Positions 1 to 12,097 of a DNA stretch of 64,000 nucleotides are shown one piece after another (position 1 is the first letter of the stretch; each line of letters starts with the position of its first letter). The notes under the pieces were generated by a model. The model worked only from the letters and a program-made list of their open reading frames with translations, was not told where the DNA came from and did no database searches. The DNA lies in the NCBI GenBank assembly GCA_014529385.2, contig CM043958.1, forward strand, positions 143,180,734 through 143,244,733, read 5' to 3'. A program made the translations under genes and the position numbers. Source of the DNA: Adiantum capillus-veneris. Lineage: Eukaryota; Streptophyta; Polypodiopsida; Polypodiales; Pteridaceae.

Positions 1-2153
1 TGGGTGAGGCTACCCTTCAGAGCTAAAAACCATCCACAAAATTTTGTAAGATCAAAAAAAAAATTCCCTCCTGCCTTCATATCTTTGCCACTTTCTGCTC
101 CCACACCCAATGTCAAGTCGCAAAGCGCCATCAAAATCTGACAACCCAGACTCCAAACCCCTTGGCCCTTGCCACATTCCGAGCGTTCCAAGACCATAAA
201 TTGTTGTCGTGAAAACGAGCAAAAATCATCTTGCACCGTCTCCCTAGCAAATGCATCCAACTTGACTAGCCGTATCTTGGCAATCAAGAACCCGATGGTG
301 GAGCCGTGAGTTCTTGCTGACTCCACATGTCATATACTACCTCCGTGAATGCTGGCAAGGCTGAGAAATCTCTAGATGGCATGCCTATTGCGGTGGTCAA
401 TTTGCCACACAACTAGCCCCCGCAAAATCTTCATCTAGCTATAACTTGGTCATCCAAGCTTCGATTGATGATCCAGAAAGATCGGTGTGATCCACAACTT
501 GAGCACTTCACATCTACCCAGTGACATCATCTCTAACTACCTGTCTGCACATACCCACTTTGTCAAGGATCTGCAAAGCCTTCAAAGTGCCATAGCTTTC
601 ACTCCGCAACTCCGTTTGAGGAGCAGTCTGGATTGGCTCATAGAACATCCCAAATGCCACATTTGAAGGCATAGTCCTTGCACTTGGGTCACTTGGGTCT
701 TCCACCCTGATTGCCCCATTTTGGGACCCTCCTAGCCTAAAAAACCACATCAAGAATACATCCCCACTCCTTGCCTACCCAAGACCTTCATACCTGCTTC
801 AACACTCTAGCTTGCATGTGTTGGCACCCCTTTGATCCATGTAAACATGTAACTTTCTTGCAATTAAAAAACCCTCTTGATGAACTAACATGCTACAATA
901 AAAATGGTTTATGGCAGAGCACCCCTCAAAAAACACCAAGAGACCTTAGAGACATAGTTCTATGTCAATATGGAGGTAAGAACCTTGCTTAAATATAGCC
1001 AAGCAATGCCAAGACTCATCATATAACCTGTCTTCACTAGGAGGTGAAAGTTGTTGGCTTAAACACAACTGGTGAGTTCCAAAGCATAACGACCATCTAT
1101 GTGCACTTAGAACTAAGAGTGTTTCCTTGAAAACAACTAAGTAAACTCTAGAATATGCCTTAAACTATAGATAGATCCTAGGCAAGACAGTCATTTGATA
1201 ACAACCAAGAGTCATTTGATAGCAGCCAAGAGAATCGAAATTATATGTAGTGTCCACTTGGTAGTAAGAAAAAATGTTCATGTAACAACCAAGAGAACTC
1301 CCTACGGCATGCCAAACCTACAATTAAGAGTAGGTGGTCAAACAATCAAGAGAGCACTTACTCCATTCTTGTTACATAAACATTCCTAAGGGGTCATGTC
1401 ACTTTCCACTTGCATGCACCAAAGTCTTAAAAACGCACTTTCTATCCTACTCCCTACCATTCAAATATTTATATGATCTACTAACCCCCTACCTCCCTAC
1501 CACTCAAATATTTATTAAAACGGCTATCCTACTCCCAACCTTCCTGCCACTCAAATAAAAGCACTACCATGTGAGCTAGACACAAAAGCTAATGCTTTAA
1601 ACATTCAAAACATGCACAATATTATTTAGAGTAACAAAGAGGCATGTTGCCCATGTTTCTCTTTCTATTTCTATTGGTTAGTATAGGTTAGGCCAAAAGC
1701 CTTACACTTTGTGTGTCAAACACAACTACTCTAAATAGTAGAGATAATGGTTTACTAACAGCTCCAACTATCTTTTAGCATTAAAAATAGAAAGAGATAG
1801 GGTAAAAACTAAAGCTCTCATCTACTTTTTATAAATTATAAGCCAAAAGTCCAAATAAGAAGTTACCTATATTCTAGCGACATTTAGATAGCCAGAAGTC
1901 AAGCTTTTGAAAAAAATCACTTTGGTGATTTTTTATAAGTTTAGTACTCTAACTCTCACTCCTAGGGTTAATCTTGTAAATTTTAGAAAGTCAAGGATGG
2001 TATTGAGGTGGTAAGTACGACCTTTTTGTACGATATTATCGATCAATATAACTATTGACAATTGGTATTGATATCGATGGAGATCGTATCCATCGACTTT
2101 GTTTAAAATAGTGATGTGTTACCATAAAATACATTTTTATAATGGGATGAACA
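1..2153. other. Unassigned AT-rich DNA
   Basis: No protein family, RNA gene or element boundary is recognised here. The open frames (for example minus 514-753 and plus 771-992) are short, have no known motif and are of the length expected by chance. The stretch is probably decayed repeat DNA; it holds short recurrences of an AACCAAGAG motif near 1200-1340. Confidence 0.5.
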
Positions 2154-2869
2154 TATAATACGACCATTATTCATGTATAAAAGATTTTTCAAATAATATA
2201 TCATGCAAACTGTCCACTATTTACATCAAAATCTTAGAAGGCAATAATGTCATAGGTCTTCTTAAGCATCATTTCATTGGAATCGTCTACCTCAATCTTC
2301 TTTATGAGATTATTATTGCAATACATGTACACCAAGTTATCTACCCTCTAGATCTCAATATAATATCTCACATTAGAGTGCACATACTTGTATTTTCTTC
2401 ATTTGCACCCAAAGATTGAGTATAATACGACCATTATTCATGTATAAAAAAAGAATCAAATAATATATCACGCAAACTACCCACTACTCACATCAAAATC
2501 TTCTACTGCAATAATGTTATAGGTCCTCTTAAGCATCATTTCATTGGAATCATCTACCTCAATCTTCTTTATGAGATTATCACTATAATGAGCATGAACG
2601 TATAATACGACCATTATTCATGTATAAAAGATTTTTCAAATAATATATCATGCAAATACCCACTACTTACATCAAAATCTTCTACTGCAATAATGTCATA
2701 GGTCCTCTTAAGCATCATTTCATTGGAATCATCTACCTCAATCTTCTTTATGAGATTATCATTGCAATACATGTACACCAAGTTCTCTGCCCTCTAGATC
2801 TCAATAGAAGATATCTCACATTAGAGTGCACTTACTTGTATCTGCTTCATTTGCACCCAAAGATTGAGT
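2154..2869. repeat. Three-copy tandem repeat, about 267-bp unit
   Basis: Three head-to-tail copies begin with TATAATACGACCATTATTC at 2154, 2421 and 2601. Copies 1 and 3 are about 267 bp. Copy 2 is only 180 bp and lacks the last third. Copies 2 and 3 look more alike than either does to copy 1. The overlapping 133-residue frame at 2650-3051 is part of the repeat and has no recognisable domain. Confidence 0.85.
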
Positions 2870-4386
2870 TAGAAGCACATTGGGCAAACATCTTCATAGC
2901 CAATCAATGCAAGATGGGGGTTGATCCTCCACTCAACATCCACCACTTCCATGTGGCATGCTACTTTGTAGTTTTTGAACATATTCAAAAGAAGACCTTC
3001 CCTCTTTTTAGCTTGTATTTGTTCAATTCAATCACTACTACAGCTTCATGAGGGTCCTCATAGAGTCATTCCACCACATCACACAAATCATATATGACCT
3101 CCTCAGGCGGTGTGCCTATCACAAAAAAAAATAGGTTTTTCATTTTTGCATGGTGTGTGAGTTTGTTGCACTTTTGGAACCACGGTAGGTGCATAAATTT
3201 TGACTAAAGATGCAATTATAGCTTGTGCAAAGCTTGAGGTTTGAGTCTTTTTAATCGATTTGGGTAAAGAATCATAGAGTCATGTACACACCATCAAAGT
3301 GTTCTCTTGAGAGACATGGTTTTCCAAGCACACATGTGGAGCTTCTTTCATAGGTTTTCACAAGACACATTGGTAGTGATTTTGTGCTTTGGTTTGTGGT
3401 CTTTGTGGATGGATTTACATATGGTGATGGCGCACAGTTGATGCCCATTGTACAAGTATTTTGGTGAGCACTTTTGAGTGCATGTGAGCTCTCTTCAGAG
3501 CATTGTTTTTGCATTGATTAGTTTTTCGGTTTGCACCCATTTTGGCGCCTATTTATGCACAAGCACTCTGTCAATGTATGTTGAGTGTGGATTTCCATTA
3601 TATGTCACATTGTGGAGCCGCTTTGGTATTTCTACTCGCTGGCATTGAGTATTGTTATGGTTTATGATTTAGATTTCTCTTTCAGAGACTAAAGTGGTCA
3701 AGGTTTACTCCCACTTTGCCATACTTTTGGTTGGCTCCCACTTTGGCATCTTGGATGTGGTTTATGGTTGAGAGTTGCATTGAGATTTTGCTCATTTTGC
3801 ACTCTCCAATTTTCCCTAGATTTCTTGCCATACTTTTGGCTTGATTGCCATACACTCTTTTGATGTATTTGCGATCATTGGATTGAGACGGCGATTCTCT
3901 CTCGTTGTGGTTGACTTTGCTCCCGCATTGATGGGCATATGGTTTTTTTTTTACACGGATTGGTGTTCTTGTTTCCACTCTCACAAGAGTGAAATTTTTG
4001 TATGCTCATAGTGGCTACAAGTAGACTTAGGGTATGTATTGTTTTGGATCGATGAATACTCCGATCGTGAGTCTATTGTATACAATTTACAAGTAGTCTT
4101 ACAGGTTCCATGTACTCTTAGCAGTTGAGACTTGCATCAATGTGATAATTGTAGAGCACAATGTGGCTACACTACTACGAGAGATTTTATGTGTTGATAC
4201 GCTTGAGCACTAAGAGTGTTGGTTGAGCTCTTTTGAGAGTGTTTTGTCCCTTCAGTGAGCTCCTTTTGTTCCAAGTTTGCTGCACTTCTCTTTAGCATTG
4301 GTTTATGCACATTTCCCTTGTACATGTTGTAGTGCCATAGATTCACTTATGGTAGGTGATATGTGTGACATTTTTGAGTCTAGAAT
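2870..4386. other. Unassigned DNA
   Basis: T/G-rich plus strand with no recognisable coding domain. The 80- and 100-residue frames on the minus strand (3272-3514, 3682-3984) match no family I know. Nothing else is supported. Confidence 0.45.
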
Positions 4387-4588
4387 GATGACTCATGTGA
4401 GATAGCGGTCTCATTCATGTCAACACTTGAGATGTTGGCATTGTGGTCACACAGGGTACATTAGACTTTGTTGCTTTAGACACATGTGATGAATCATGTG
4501 AGACAACGATCTCGTTCATGTCGAAACTTGAGATGTTAGCATCGTGGTCACATAGGGCACATTAGACTTTGTTGCTTTAGACGCATGA
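4387..4588. repeat. Two-copy tandem repeat, 101-bp unit
   Basis: GATGA(C/A)TCATGTGAGA begins both units, at 4387 and 4488. The copies run to the shared end TTTGTTGCTTTAGAC and differ at scattered positions. Confidence 0.8.
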
Positions 4589-5592
4589 GGTAGCGGCACA
4601 GATGTATGCATGATGCAGATTTCATTTTGACACAGACTAGAGAGGTGACTTCATATGCTAGTAATGATGATGTCACATTTACGTCTAGTGTTCCTCTTGC
4701 TTTTATGTCTAATAGCGATTCCACTTGCTCTTGATGGTTGCTATTTGAGTATGCACCATTCCACATTATATCATGTCATGAGTGTTTTAGCACTTTTGCT
4801 AGTAGGAGCCTTGGTCGTATGCATCTATCTGATGGATCAGCTTATGACATAGAGGATGCAGGAGATGTATGCTTGTCATACCACGTGGTGCATCTTATAC
4901 ACTACGACATGCGAGTTATGTTCTTGAGATTGCACATACTTTGATCTCAGTGAGACAGTTGAGAGATAGTGTATCTCAGTTAGTGCTTAGAGAGCACTCT
5001 TTCCAGATGCATTGTGGTCTGCTAGTCATTGCAAGAGGTTAATATGGTGATGCCAAAACATGTAGATATAGTCCCTATGGATGATGGAGTGATGACTACC
5101 CTGGAGTCAAGATTGACGCATCCATATGCGACTAGTTTTGGTGGTGATACAGTGAGGGTTGAGATACCTACTACAGATACAGTGGCAAAGGTCACTGCAC
5201 ATGGCATTGATGCGATAGATAAGGATATGCTGGCAGAGATTATGTAGTTGTCATCAGGCTTCGAGACTCTCATGTATGACCTCTTAGTGTCGAGACCCAA
5301 CATAGCAGTGGGAGCATTTGCAATTGGGATCGTGAATCAAGCAATGATTGACGCTAGCACGATGCATCATGGAGCAGTGCAGGTCATTACAAGATACCTG
5401 TAGGAGACCTGTAGGATATACATGTTGATTCTAGCATGGATATATGCTTCCATACACCGCTAGAGCCTATATGGTGGCATGCATCATCTTCAAGAGAGCC
5501 AATGGGCATAGGTTGAGACGAGTTTCCTCACTATACCTCTTGTAAATACTACTAGGTCCTATAGTAGTACACTTATCGGCACATTTGCCTTT
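4589..5592. other. Unassigned DNA
   Basis: No domain is recognised. Short frames exist on both strands at 5022-5303 (they overlap, so at most one could be real). It could be the decayed 3' part of a retroelement, given the tract at 5593-5602. Confidence 0.4.
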
Positions 5593-5930
<338 letters not shown>

Positions 5931-6239
5931 ACCACATTCACACACTCACATCCTCATCCAATTGATTTACATCCATATCTGAGTATTCTTGGTCCAAGAA
6001 ATATGCAACATTGTGAAGTACGCTATGAGACCCAATGCACCGGGGACTTACATACTTGGCCAAGATAATTCTCCTAGTAGTAAGTAGAGTGCACCATTTC
6101 TTGACAATAGTTTCTCTAGTGTTTTTTAATTTTGTGAGCTCTCTTGAATGGTCCACCTAGCCACCCTAAAGTTAAAACTTCATAATGTTTTTTACTCTTG
6201 AATCCAATTGCCATGAATCAAGCATCACCCGCATCATAA

Positions 6240-7139
6240 CACGGTAGCAAGCGATTTCTTCTTCCCAAAACCGATGATTGGATAAGAGAGATCATATTTG
6301 AAGCACGTTTCCTTTTACTTTATTGGAGTGATTAGCTTCCCACTCAAAGAATTTTGCACGTACATTTTTTTCATCATTGCATTTTTGTTTCCTAGCAAAG
6401 ATTCAACCATGTCGAAATTTGTGCAGAATATAGTATCACAAGGTAGCTTTAGAATGGTTTCCATGCAATAATGATACATATGCAACACACGTTTTCAGTT
6501 TTAGCACAAACTTTACAAATCCACTAGTATTGTCTATAATATCTTTGAGCCATTCAATATTTCACTTTTATACCAATCCTACATGGTGACAAAGTATGGC
6601 TATGGGTGTTACACCCAAAGGTATAGATGTTGGGATATTGATTCTATAAGCCAATCCATTGCTTTGTAAATTTCTTGCATTGTCCATAATCACATAGATC
6701 ACATTTTAGAGTTTAACCCGATCAATAGCTTCATTAATGATGCTAGCTATAAACCCACACCAAATTTAATATTATCAAAGCTTATAGTTGATTTTATAAA
6801 GCATTCCCTAAAAACCAACATTATATTTATAAAAGACCATCTTGGACATTGGACCAACCATCACTAGACAACCAAATCGATCCCTTTTCTTAATTATAAG
6901 TCCTTGAAGTTTGAACACTTTCTTGAGTATTTTCAAAACCCTTACCTAGCAAATGATCCCTCATGTGGTGATGTTTGTGCGGTAAACCCGGATTTGAATT
7001 CCCCAATCTTCCTCCATGCATCCGTTGTGACCATAGACAACAAGGAACCAATAAAGCAAATAGCCTTGGCTAAAGCAAGTTGGTCATCCTCTAAAGCAGT
7101 GGCGTGAAAGATCCTAACCAAGTTGACTTGCCTCTCCAT
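6240..7139 (-). pseudogene. hAT-type transposase relic (DUF659-like region)
   Basis: Read on the minus strand with frame changes. A 65-residue stretch (7139-6942) contains DDQLALAKAICFIGSLL, which resembles the region of plant hAT transposases just before the catalytic core. It is followed near 6880-6840 by a SDGWSNVQDG-like segment, which corresponds to the conserved (S/T)DGW block, and near 6690 by VIYVIMDNARNLQSNGLAY, resembling the VITDNAANC block. Further down, WLKDIIDN and SLLGNKNAMMKKMY fit the downstream hAT order. At least three frameshifts or stops separate these blocks, so no product is expected. Terminal inverted repeats and an 8-bp target duplication were not located. Family assignment is from motif order only. 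Confidence 0.55.
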
Positions 7140-7381
7140 TGTGGAAAGGAGACTCCGCTAGACATTGCCTCTCCATTGTTTCCAGTTGTTAACCTAACAA
7201 AATTTACTCAAGAATTTACTTGGGCCATTTCTTGAGCAGCCTAGACATTATGAGCCATGCAAGCATTTAGCTCCTTTAAAAATAAACATAAAAGCATGGA
7301 GAACACAATCAATCCAATCAATTAGAGCTAACTTAAATGATCAAGACTCTAAACACATAATGGTGAAGTATATGAAGTGTA

Positions 7382-7925
7382 ATACATTCCAACAATAGAA
7401 ATGATGACCTGAGCACCTCACCTCCTATACCTCTTCAAGGGAATGTAGTATCTAGACCAAATGGTGCTAGGATAAACCACCGAAGAAGGAGAGGAACTAA
7501 TTGATGTGAGGGCTCGTGTAGTGGTGTGCATGAGGCACAATACATTCCAACAATGGGAATGATTACCGAAGCACCTTAACTTCTAGAAGTCTTCAATGGA
7601 AGCTACTATCCAGACCAAACGACACTAGCATAGAGCATGAGGGTGCACCTTGAAGAAACTATTCATATAAAGTGCGTTTAAAACCCTTACTTACTTCAAT
7701 TAAAAAAAACCCTTCTATTATATAATCCAGTTAAAACTATAAATTTTGGCAATTAAAAATCCCATTCATTTGAACTCACATGGTAACTTACATGTCTAAG
7801 AGGTAAACCCTTGGAGCACCCAATAAAGAGGAAAACCAATCGATAAATGAAGCCATGTGGCACGATGTATGAGAGGCAATGCATTCCAATAATAGGAATG
7901 ATTACCTGAGCACCTCACCTCCTTT
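7382..7925. repeat. Diverged direct repeats, about 155-bp unit
   Basis: ATACATTCCAACAAT... followed by GAATGATTACC(T)GA(G)AGCACCT occurs near 7384, 7540 and (partial, as ATGCATTCCAATAAT) 7878. Units 1 and 2 also share CTTCAA(G/T)GG and ATC(T/C)AGACCAAA downstream. Confidence 0.65.
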
Positions 7926-8309
7926 AATTGTGTATTAATTTTTCTTTTGAATCATTTTTTTTTTTTAGTAGTACCTAGGCTATCAAAATGTAAAGACAAG
8001 TGTGAAGGAAGACTTGGCTACCTTGGAAAGGCAAGCCTAGTGATGTTGGGGGGGCTCCATATATTCCCCCTCCAAAATGGTAGAGAATTTTGTATCCTAT
8101 TCTAATGGTCCATCAAGAAGAGTCCTTAGATTGCAAGCTTAAAATTCCCCATGATATCTACCCTTGTCCAATTAGATTGTCCTAAGGATCAGGTTTCCCT
8201 CAATTATGTTAATTAACATGTTCAGGAATATGTTTCCAACAAGACATGTTAACACTTCATAGCTCGCATCATTATGCAACTAAAATTTCTAATGAGGGGC
8301 ATAGTAGAG
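7926..8309. other. Unassigned DNA beside copia relic
   Basis: Contains a T-run near 7950-7965 and no recognisable coding region. The 3' LTR expected for the minus-strand copia relic could lie here, but no match to its 5' LTR was seen. Confidence 0.35.
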
Positions 8310-8735
8310 TAGTTTGGATTATGGTTTTCCACTATTGATATGATCCATTGACCCATTGATGTTGCATGTGAGCCACACAAACTCAGTCGTAGCTATGAAG
8401 ACTACCTTGCACTCAACCTCACAACTGGAAGTGGCTATAATAGATCTCTTCTCACTCAACCATGATATGCATGAATTGTTGAGCATGAAACAAAAACCAC
8501 ATGTGGACACTTGAGTGTCCTCTCAACAACCCACCCAATTTGAGCCAAGAAAGCATGAAAATATGGTGGCAATGATGGGATAAAATAGTCCTAGATATGA
8601 ACTGCCACTCAAGTAGTGAAAGATCTTTTTAACAATGTGCCAATGCTTAGACCAATAAATATGCTGACCTTTTGAGACTGTAAACTAAACATTTGGCCTC
8701 ATATTGCATACATAAATAAGACATACAACAGCGGT
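8310..8735 (-). pseudogene. copia reverse transcriptase C-terminus and RNase H relic
   Basis: Minus-strand reading gives, in the order expected for copia, a RPNVxFTVS block (usually RPDISFAVS), HWHIVKKIFHYLSGSSYLGL (usually HW..VKRILRYLRGT.D.GL), then GFCFMLNNSCISWLSEKRS and IIATSSCEVECK (RNase H, usually SGY.F.L....ISW.SK.Q..VALSS.EAEY). In-frame stops occur upstream, and the YADADWAG block is corrupted, so it is dead. It lies only a few bases from the gag relic, showing that a large internal deletion has joined gag to the 3' end of pol. Confidence 0.75.
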
Positions 8736-8739
8736 CTAA

Positions 8740-9515
8740 TAAAGAGTGGCATCCACCCCAGCATCATGAAGACTTAATTTTAAAGCTATATCCACCTCCT
8801 CTTTGAGTAACAACAAAAGCATGTTCAAGTGCACGTGGTTTATAGACCTATTCTTTCTCAAAAGTGACTCTTGTAATAGCAATGTGCATAATGCTTCAAA
8901 CTTGACAGCTTGAGGGTTTCCTTGGGTCATAAGTCTCCAAGTACTAACAAAAGTCTAGTAAGAGTCTGGCAATGCATGAAGAATAGTCTGTACAAGTGAG
9001 CTATCAGAAATAACTTCACATGAAGAAATGAGTTTCTCATTGATATCCTTGATACAAGCAAGAAAAGTGTCCATATCATCTTCCTCTTGCATAGTATTTG
9101 ACTCTAGCTCTTATGCAACAATGCAATTTTAGCCTCATTACGACTTGCATAAAGACCAGCTGAGCCTTTATCCCAATCCTGTTTTGTTGATTTTGATGAG
9201 TAAATGTCAAGAGTAATAATTCATTCATAGATAATCCAATCAATGCATGAACCTACATACCTCTTACATCCAAAGGGATTGTTCAATTGTAGGCAGAACA
9301 ACTCTAGCAAGAGCAGCACATCTACTAAAACCTACAATCTCCTCAACGGCGCCTGTAACCACAACATAAGGAAAATGTACATATGTTTTGCTAGAAACAT
9401 TTTAGATGCCCTTTGACAGAAGAACATGTGTCATCATGTAAGCCCACATCGGGTAGTTATCCCCATCCAATTATTCCTTAATAGTAGCAAACATCTTTGT
9501 TGTTGTCATTCGTAG
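8740..9515 (-). pseudogene. copia gag (UBN2-type) relic
   Basis: Starting near 9515 the minus strand reads MFATIKE-stop-LDGDNYPMWAYMM, the KLDG.NY..W...M signature at the start of plant copia gag. Later recognisable blocks are SLCKSxxG.NCIVA, MQEEDDMDTFLACIKDINEKL, ISDSSLVQTILHALPDSY and MTQGNPQAVKFEALCTLLLQE. The order and spacing fit UBN2 gag. Numerous stops interrupt it. The related plus-strand gag begins at 17691. The capsid-like product of such genes packages element RNA; this copy cannot be translated. Confidence 0.7.
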
Positions 9516-9824
9516 TGAGTGACAATGTGGGAACTACTCCAAAAGAGGAAACACGGAGTAGGACTAACTCATGCTATATAGCACAACGTGAAGAGGGCAT
9601 TTAGGGACTTGTTTTGCAAAAAATTGCACTAACAAAAAATCTACACAAAAGGACAAAATTGCCTACACAATACTTCTTGCAGTGAAAATGGAGGTCAAAA
9701 TGAGCCTGAATCAAAACTCTAAGCACATTGAGACCTATGAGATCAGTCAAAGTAGTAGTCAACCTAATGATCTAACAATGTGAGTGGAGGAGTGTTGGCA
9801 ACAGTATGAGGGGGACGTGATTTG

Positions 9825-9836
9825 CTCTGATACCAA
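9825..9836 (-). promoter_or_regulatory. Primer-binding site (initiator-Met tRNA)
   Basis: The minus strand reads TGGTATCAGAGC, complementary to the 3' end of plant initiator-Met tRNA. It lies about 2 bp inside the LTR end, which fixes the element's orientation. Confidence 0.85.
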
Positions 9837-9837
9837 T

Positions 9838-10056
9838 TATTGAAATCAGGGATGCACACACAGTTTGGAGAAGAAGAAGAAGCTCAAGGCACATAACAAA
9901 GAATTTATTTTTTAGTGCACAAATAGAAAGATAAGTTAGCCCTAGAGTGATGGGCATATCTACAATGCCCAGGGGAAAAAATCTCTTGGTGAGGGAAAAA
10001 GTGCTCCAATGGTCCTAAGTGTTTTCACACACATCACTAACACATATATGGTAACA
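9838..10056 (-). mobile_element. 5' LTR of copia element
   Basis: Minus-strand sequence from about 10056 (TGTTACCATATATG) to the PBS. It matches 17103-17328 in long blocks, including TAGTGATGTGTGTGAA, TTTTTTCCCTCAC, CCCATCACTCTAGGGCTA and GTGCCTTGAGCTTC. The end near 9838 is approximate. Confidence 0.7.
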
Positions 10057-10632
10057 AGGATTGTTGCAATGACTTTTTGTTGAAGCCGCTAAGATGGTGT
10101 CAACCTTGAATAATGTGTCTAGAGGTGTTGTGCTCCCTCATGATTTTAGACTAGTTGCCTACTTTGAGGAGGTCAGGTTTGAGGCTAGGCCATATCTTTA
10201 CCCTATTGAGATCTCCCTATAATCTAGAACCAAAGATGTAGATAAGAAAGCATTGAAGAAGGTTGAAACAATGTGCATGGAAGCACAGACAATTAGTATA
10301 CATGTTTTAGCTTTCTCTCAGTTCATGACTATTAGAATATGGTTGCATGATACTTCAAAATGTTAATGAGTGATCTGTTGGTATTTTTAAATATTGCAGA
10401 TTCTTATTGTTCTTGGTTTCCCAGAGTCATCTTGAAGGTTTTCCTTTCTTCGCTTAGCAATGGATGCAGCCCTCTATTGTATATGGAGTTATGTACACTC
10501 TCGATGGACGTAGCCCCCTTTTGTAGATGGATGAATGTACACTCTTGACATCCATGCATTGACTCCAAATGGAGAGTTGTCCATGGTGGATCAATATGGT
10601 TGCATACCATGTGCTTACACATGAGAGGAACT
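10057..10632. other. Unassigned DNA with a short frame
   Basis: A plus-strand frame near 10080-10350 reads SRGVVLPHDFRLVAYFEEVRFE followed by more open sequence with one stop. It looks more protein-like than its surroundings but I do not recognise the family. Confidence 0.3.
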
Positions 10633-11001
10633 TTACAATGTGCACCCTAAGGTAGGAACGTATTCCAACACTACATGTTTGAGCGTACTTTCTACATCAT
10701 CTTTTTCTTTGTCAACATACATTATGCACATTTTGTTATAATCCAACATCACAAATCCTTTTTTGGGGGTGCTCATCAATGCATCTTTGAAGATAGAGTT
10801 ATGTACTACATTGAATGCAATACCACATGCAAGAAATTCTTGCGTCCACTTCAAATGCAGCATGTATAACCATTGTTTATCAAAAGCTTGATGAAGAGTC
10901 TGATCAGTAGATATCCCTCTTCCAATACCATTAGTACAATCTCTCTTTGAATTAGATGCATGACTAGATGAACCTACTTTCACGAATGATGTACCATGCA
11001 C
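10633..11001 (-). pseudogene. hAT transposase, pre-catalytic region
   Basis: A 122-residue minus frame. The middle part, ISTDQTLHQAFDKQWLY followed by ACGIAFNVVHNSIFKDAL and GFVMLDYNKM, resembles the plant hAT block in which a GIPFNVV.HP.F..M segment is followed by Y.PPSYN.LR. Together with the BED finger upstream on the same strand (11640-11850) this gives the usual hAT order: BED finger, linker, then the DUF659-associated region. About 500 bp of unrelated DNA lies between the two parts, and the catalytic segment further downstream was not found, so the gene is broken. Confidence 0.6.
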
Positions 11002-11511
11002 TTCACTCTGGGAACAAAGATTAGGAAAATTAGGAAATATTGATCCCTATTTTGAGTGCAAATCGGATCCCTCTCCTCATTTGCAACAAGTTCTTCTTCA
11101 TCCATTGGATCTTTTCCTCTCAGAGTTTTTTTGTTTTCGGAGTCGGGTAGGGCACGCCCGGCCGCTCCCTCATACACCAAAAAAGTATACAAGAAGAACG
11201 ACCAGGACTATGCACCCAGAAACCGAAGGCAGACGCTTTTGTCACTAGTTTCCTCTGGACTACGAGAGTCCAGAATTATCTACACCCTTAGGGCCATGAC
11301 TAATCCCTTGAGAAATCCACTGGCCACTTGGATTTGGGCGTGACAGCGACCAAGTACCTCCGTTCAGAGGCCCAGGTACTGCGGGACTTGCTTCGGTCTT
11401 GCCTTTGGAGTTGCCTCCTCCACGTAACTTATTGCTCACCTCACTAAACTGCTTTTGAAACCCGACGATTTTCCCCTAGGAAATGCCATACCCGCTTGGA
11501 AGGGCGTCGGC
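11002..11511. other. Insert or decayed linker within the hAT relic
   Basis: Relatively GC-rich stretch with no recognised domain. The 95-residue plus frame at 11056-11343 has no known motif. It separates two hAT parts that normally lie closer together. Confidence 0.3.
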
Positions 11512-11904
11512 TCACAGGTGGCATCCGCTGGGGCTGGTAATGTCTCCCATTTTGCATTTCCTCTCAGAGTGTGACCACTTTCGCAATGACCCTTTATTTT
11601 TACTCTCAAGGATAGCATTTACCTTTTGTGCATAATCAAAAAATCTTTCGTAGATGTCTCGTGGAGGTAAACCACAAGGACCGACATTGTTTGTCCCTTT
11701 GAACAAATGCTGATTGATCCTAGTAGCATTACCATTGAGCACGTGGTGACAAGACTTGCACTTCAAGCGAGATGCAGTTTGCCCTAGCCCTATTACATGC
11801 ACGTACGTCCACTCATGACCACGAACCATGATGCACAAAATAGATCTATAAACAATTGTAATTTGTAAGTTGATCCTTCTATCAATCACACCCTTGAAGT
11901 ACAC
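11512..11904 (-). pseudogene. BED zinc-finger N-terminus of hAT transposase
   Basis: A 130-residue minus frame. From about residue 27 it reads RGHEWTYVHVIG, then LKCKSCHHVLNGNATRINQH and NNVGPC. This is the BED finger pattern of plant hAT transposases: an aromatic W..V, CX2C, a GG/NGATRI.QHL block with the zinc-binding His, and a downstream GNV.PC Cys. BED fingers bind the element termini. An ATG at the start of the RGHEWTYV block would be the natural start; the N-terminal 25 residues of the frame probably are not part of the gene. Continues on the same strand to the 10633-11001 piece. Confidence 0.65.
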
Positions 11905-12097
11905 AATTTATTCATTGATTATGTGAAAAAAATTGATAGTAAGTAGTCAACCATATCTTGCACCATTTTCCATTGTAAGCACACTTTAAAAAGAGAATAT
12001 AATTCACTATTTAGATCTTTGGAATGAATGACACGTAGTTTATACACCTACAAATCATAACCCTAAATAATATTTTGTCACATTGGGTCATCTTGAG

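Larger units (their letters stand above)
8310..10056 (-). mobile_element. Internally deleted Ty1/copia element, minus strand
   Basis: Reading from 10056 downward: a ~220-bp LTR, an initiator-Met primer-binding site, a gag pseudogene and then directly a reverse transcriptase C-terminus/RNase H. Protease, integrase and most of the reverse transcriptase are missing. The LTR and PBS region is clearly related to the one at 17103-17340 on the plus strand, so the two are relatives. The 3' LTR was not found. Confidence 0.75.

Noticed and set aside
2154-2869. CRISPR-like array
   Set aside because: Units are about 267 bp and adjacent, without short repeats and unique spacers. It is an ordinary tandem repeat in plant DNA.
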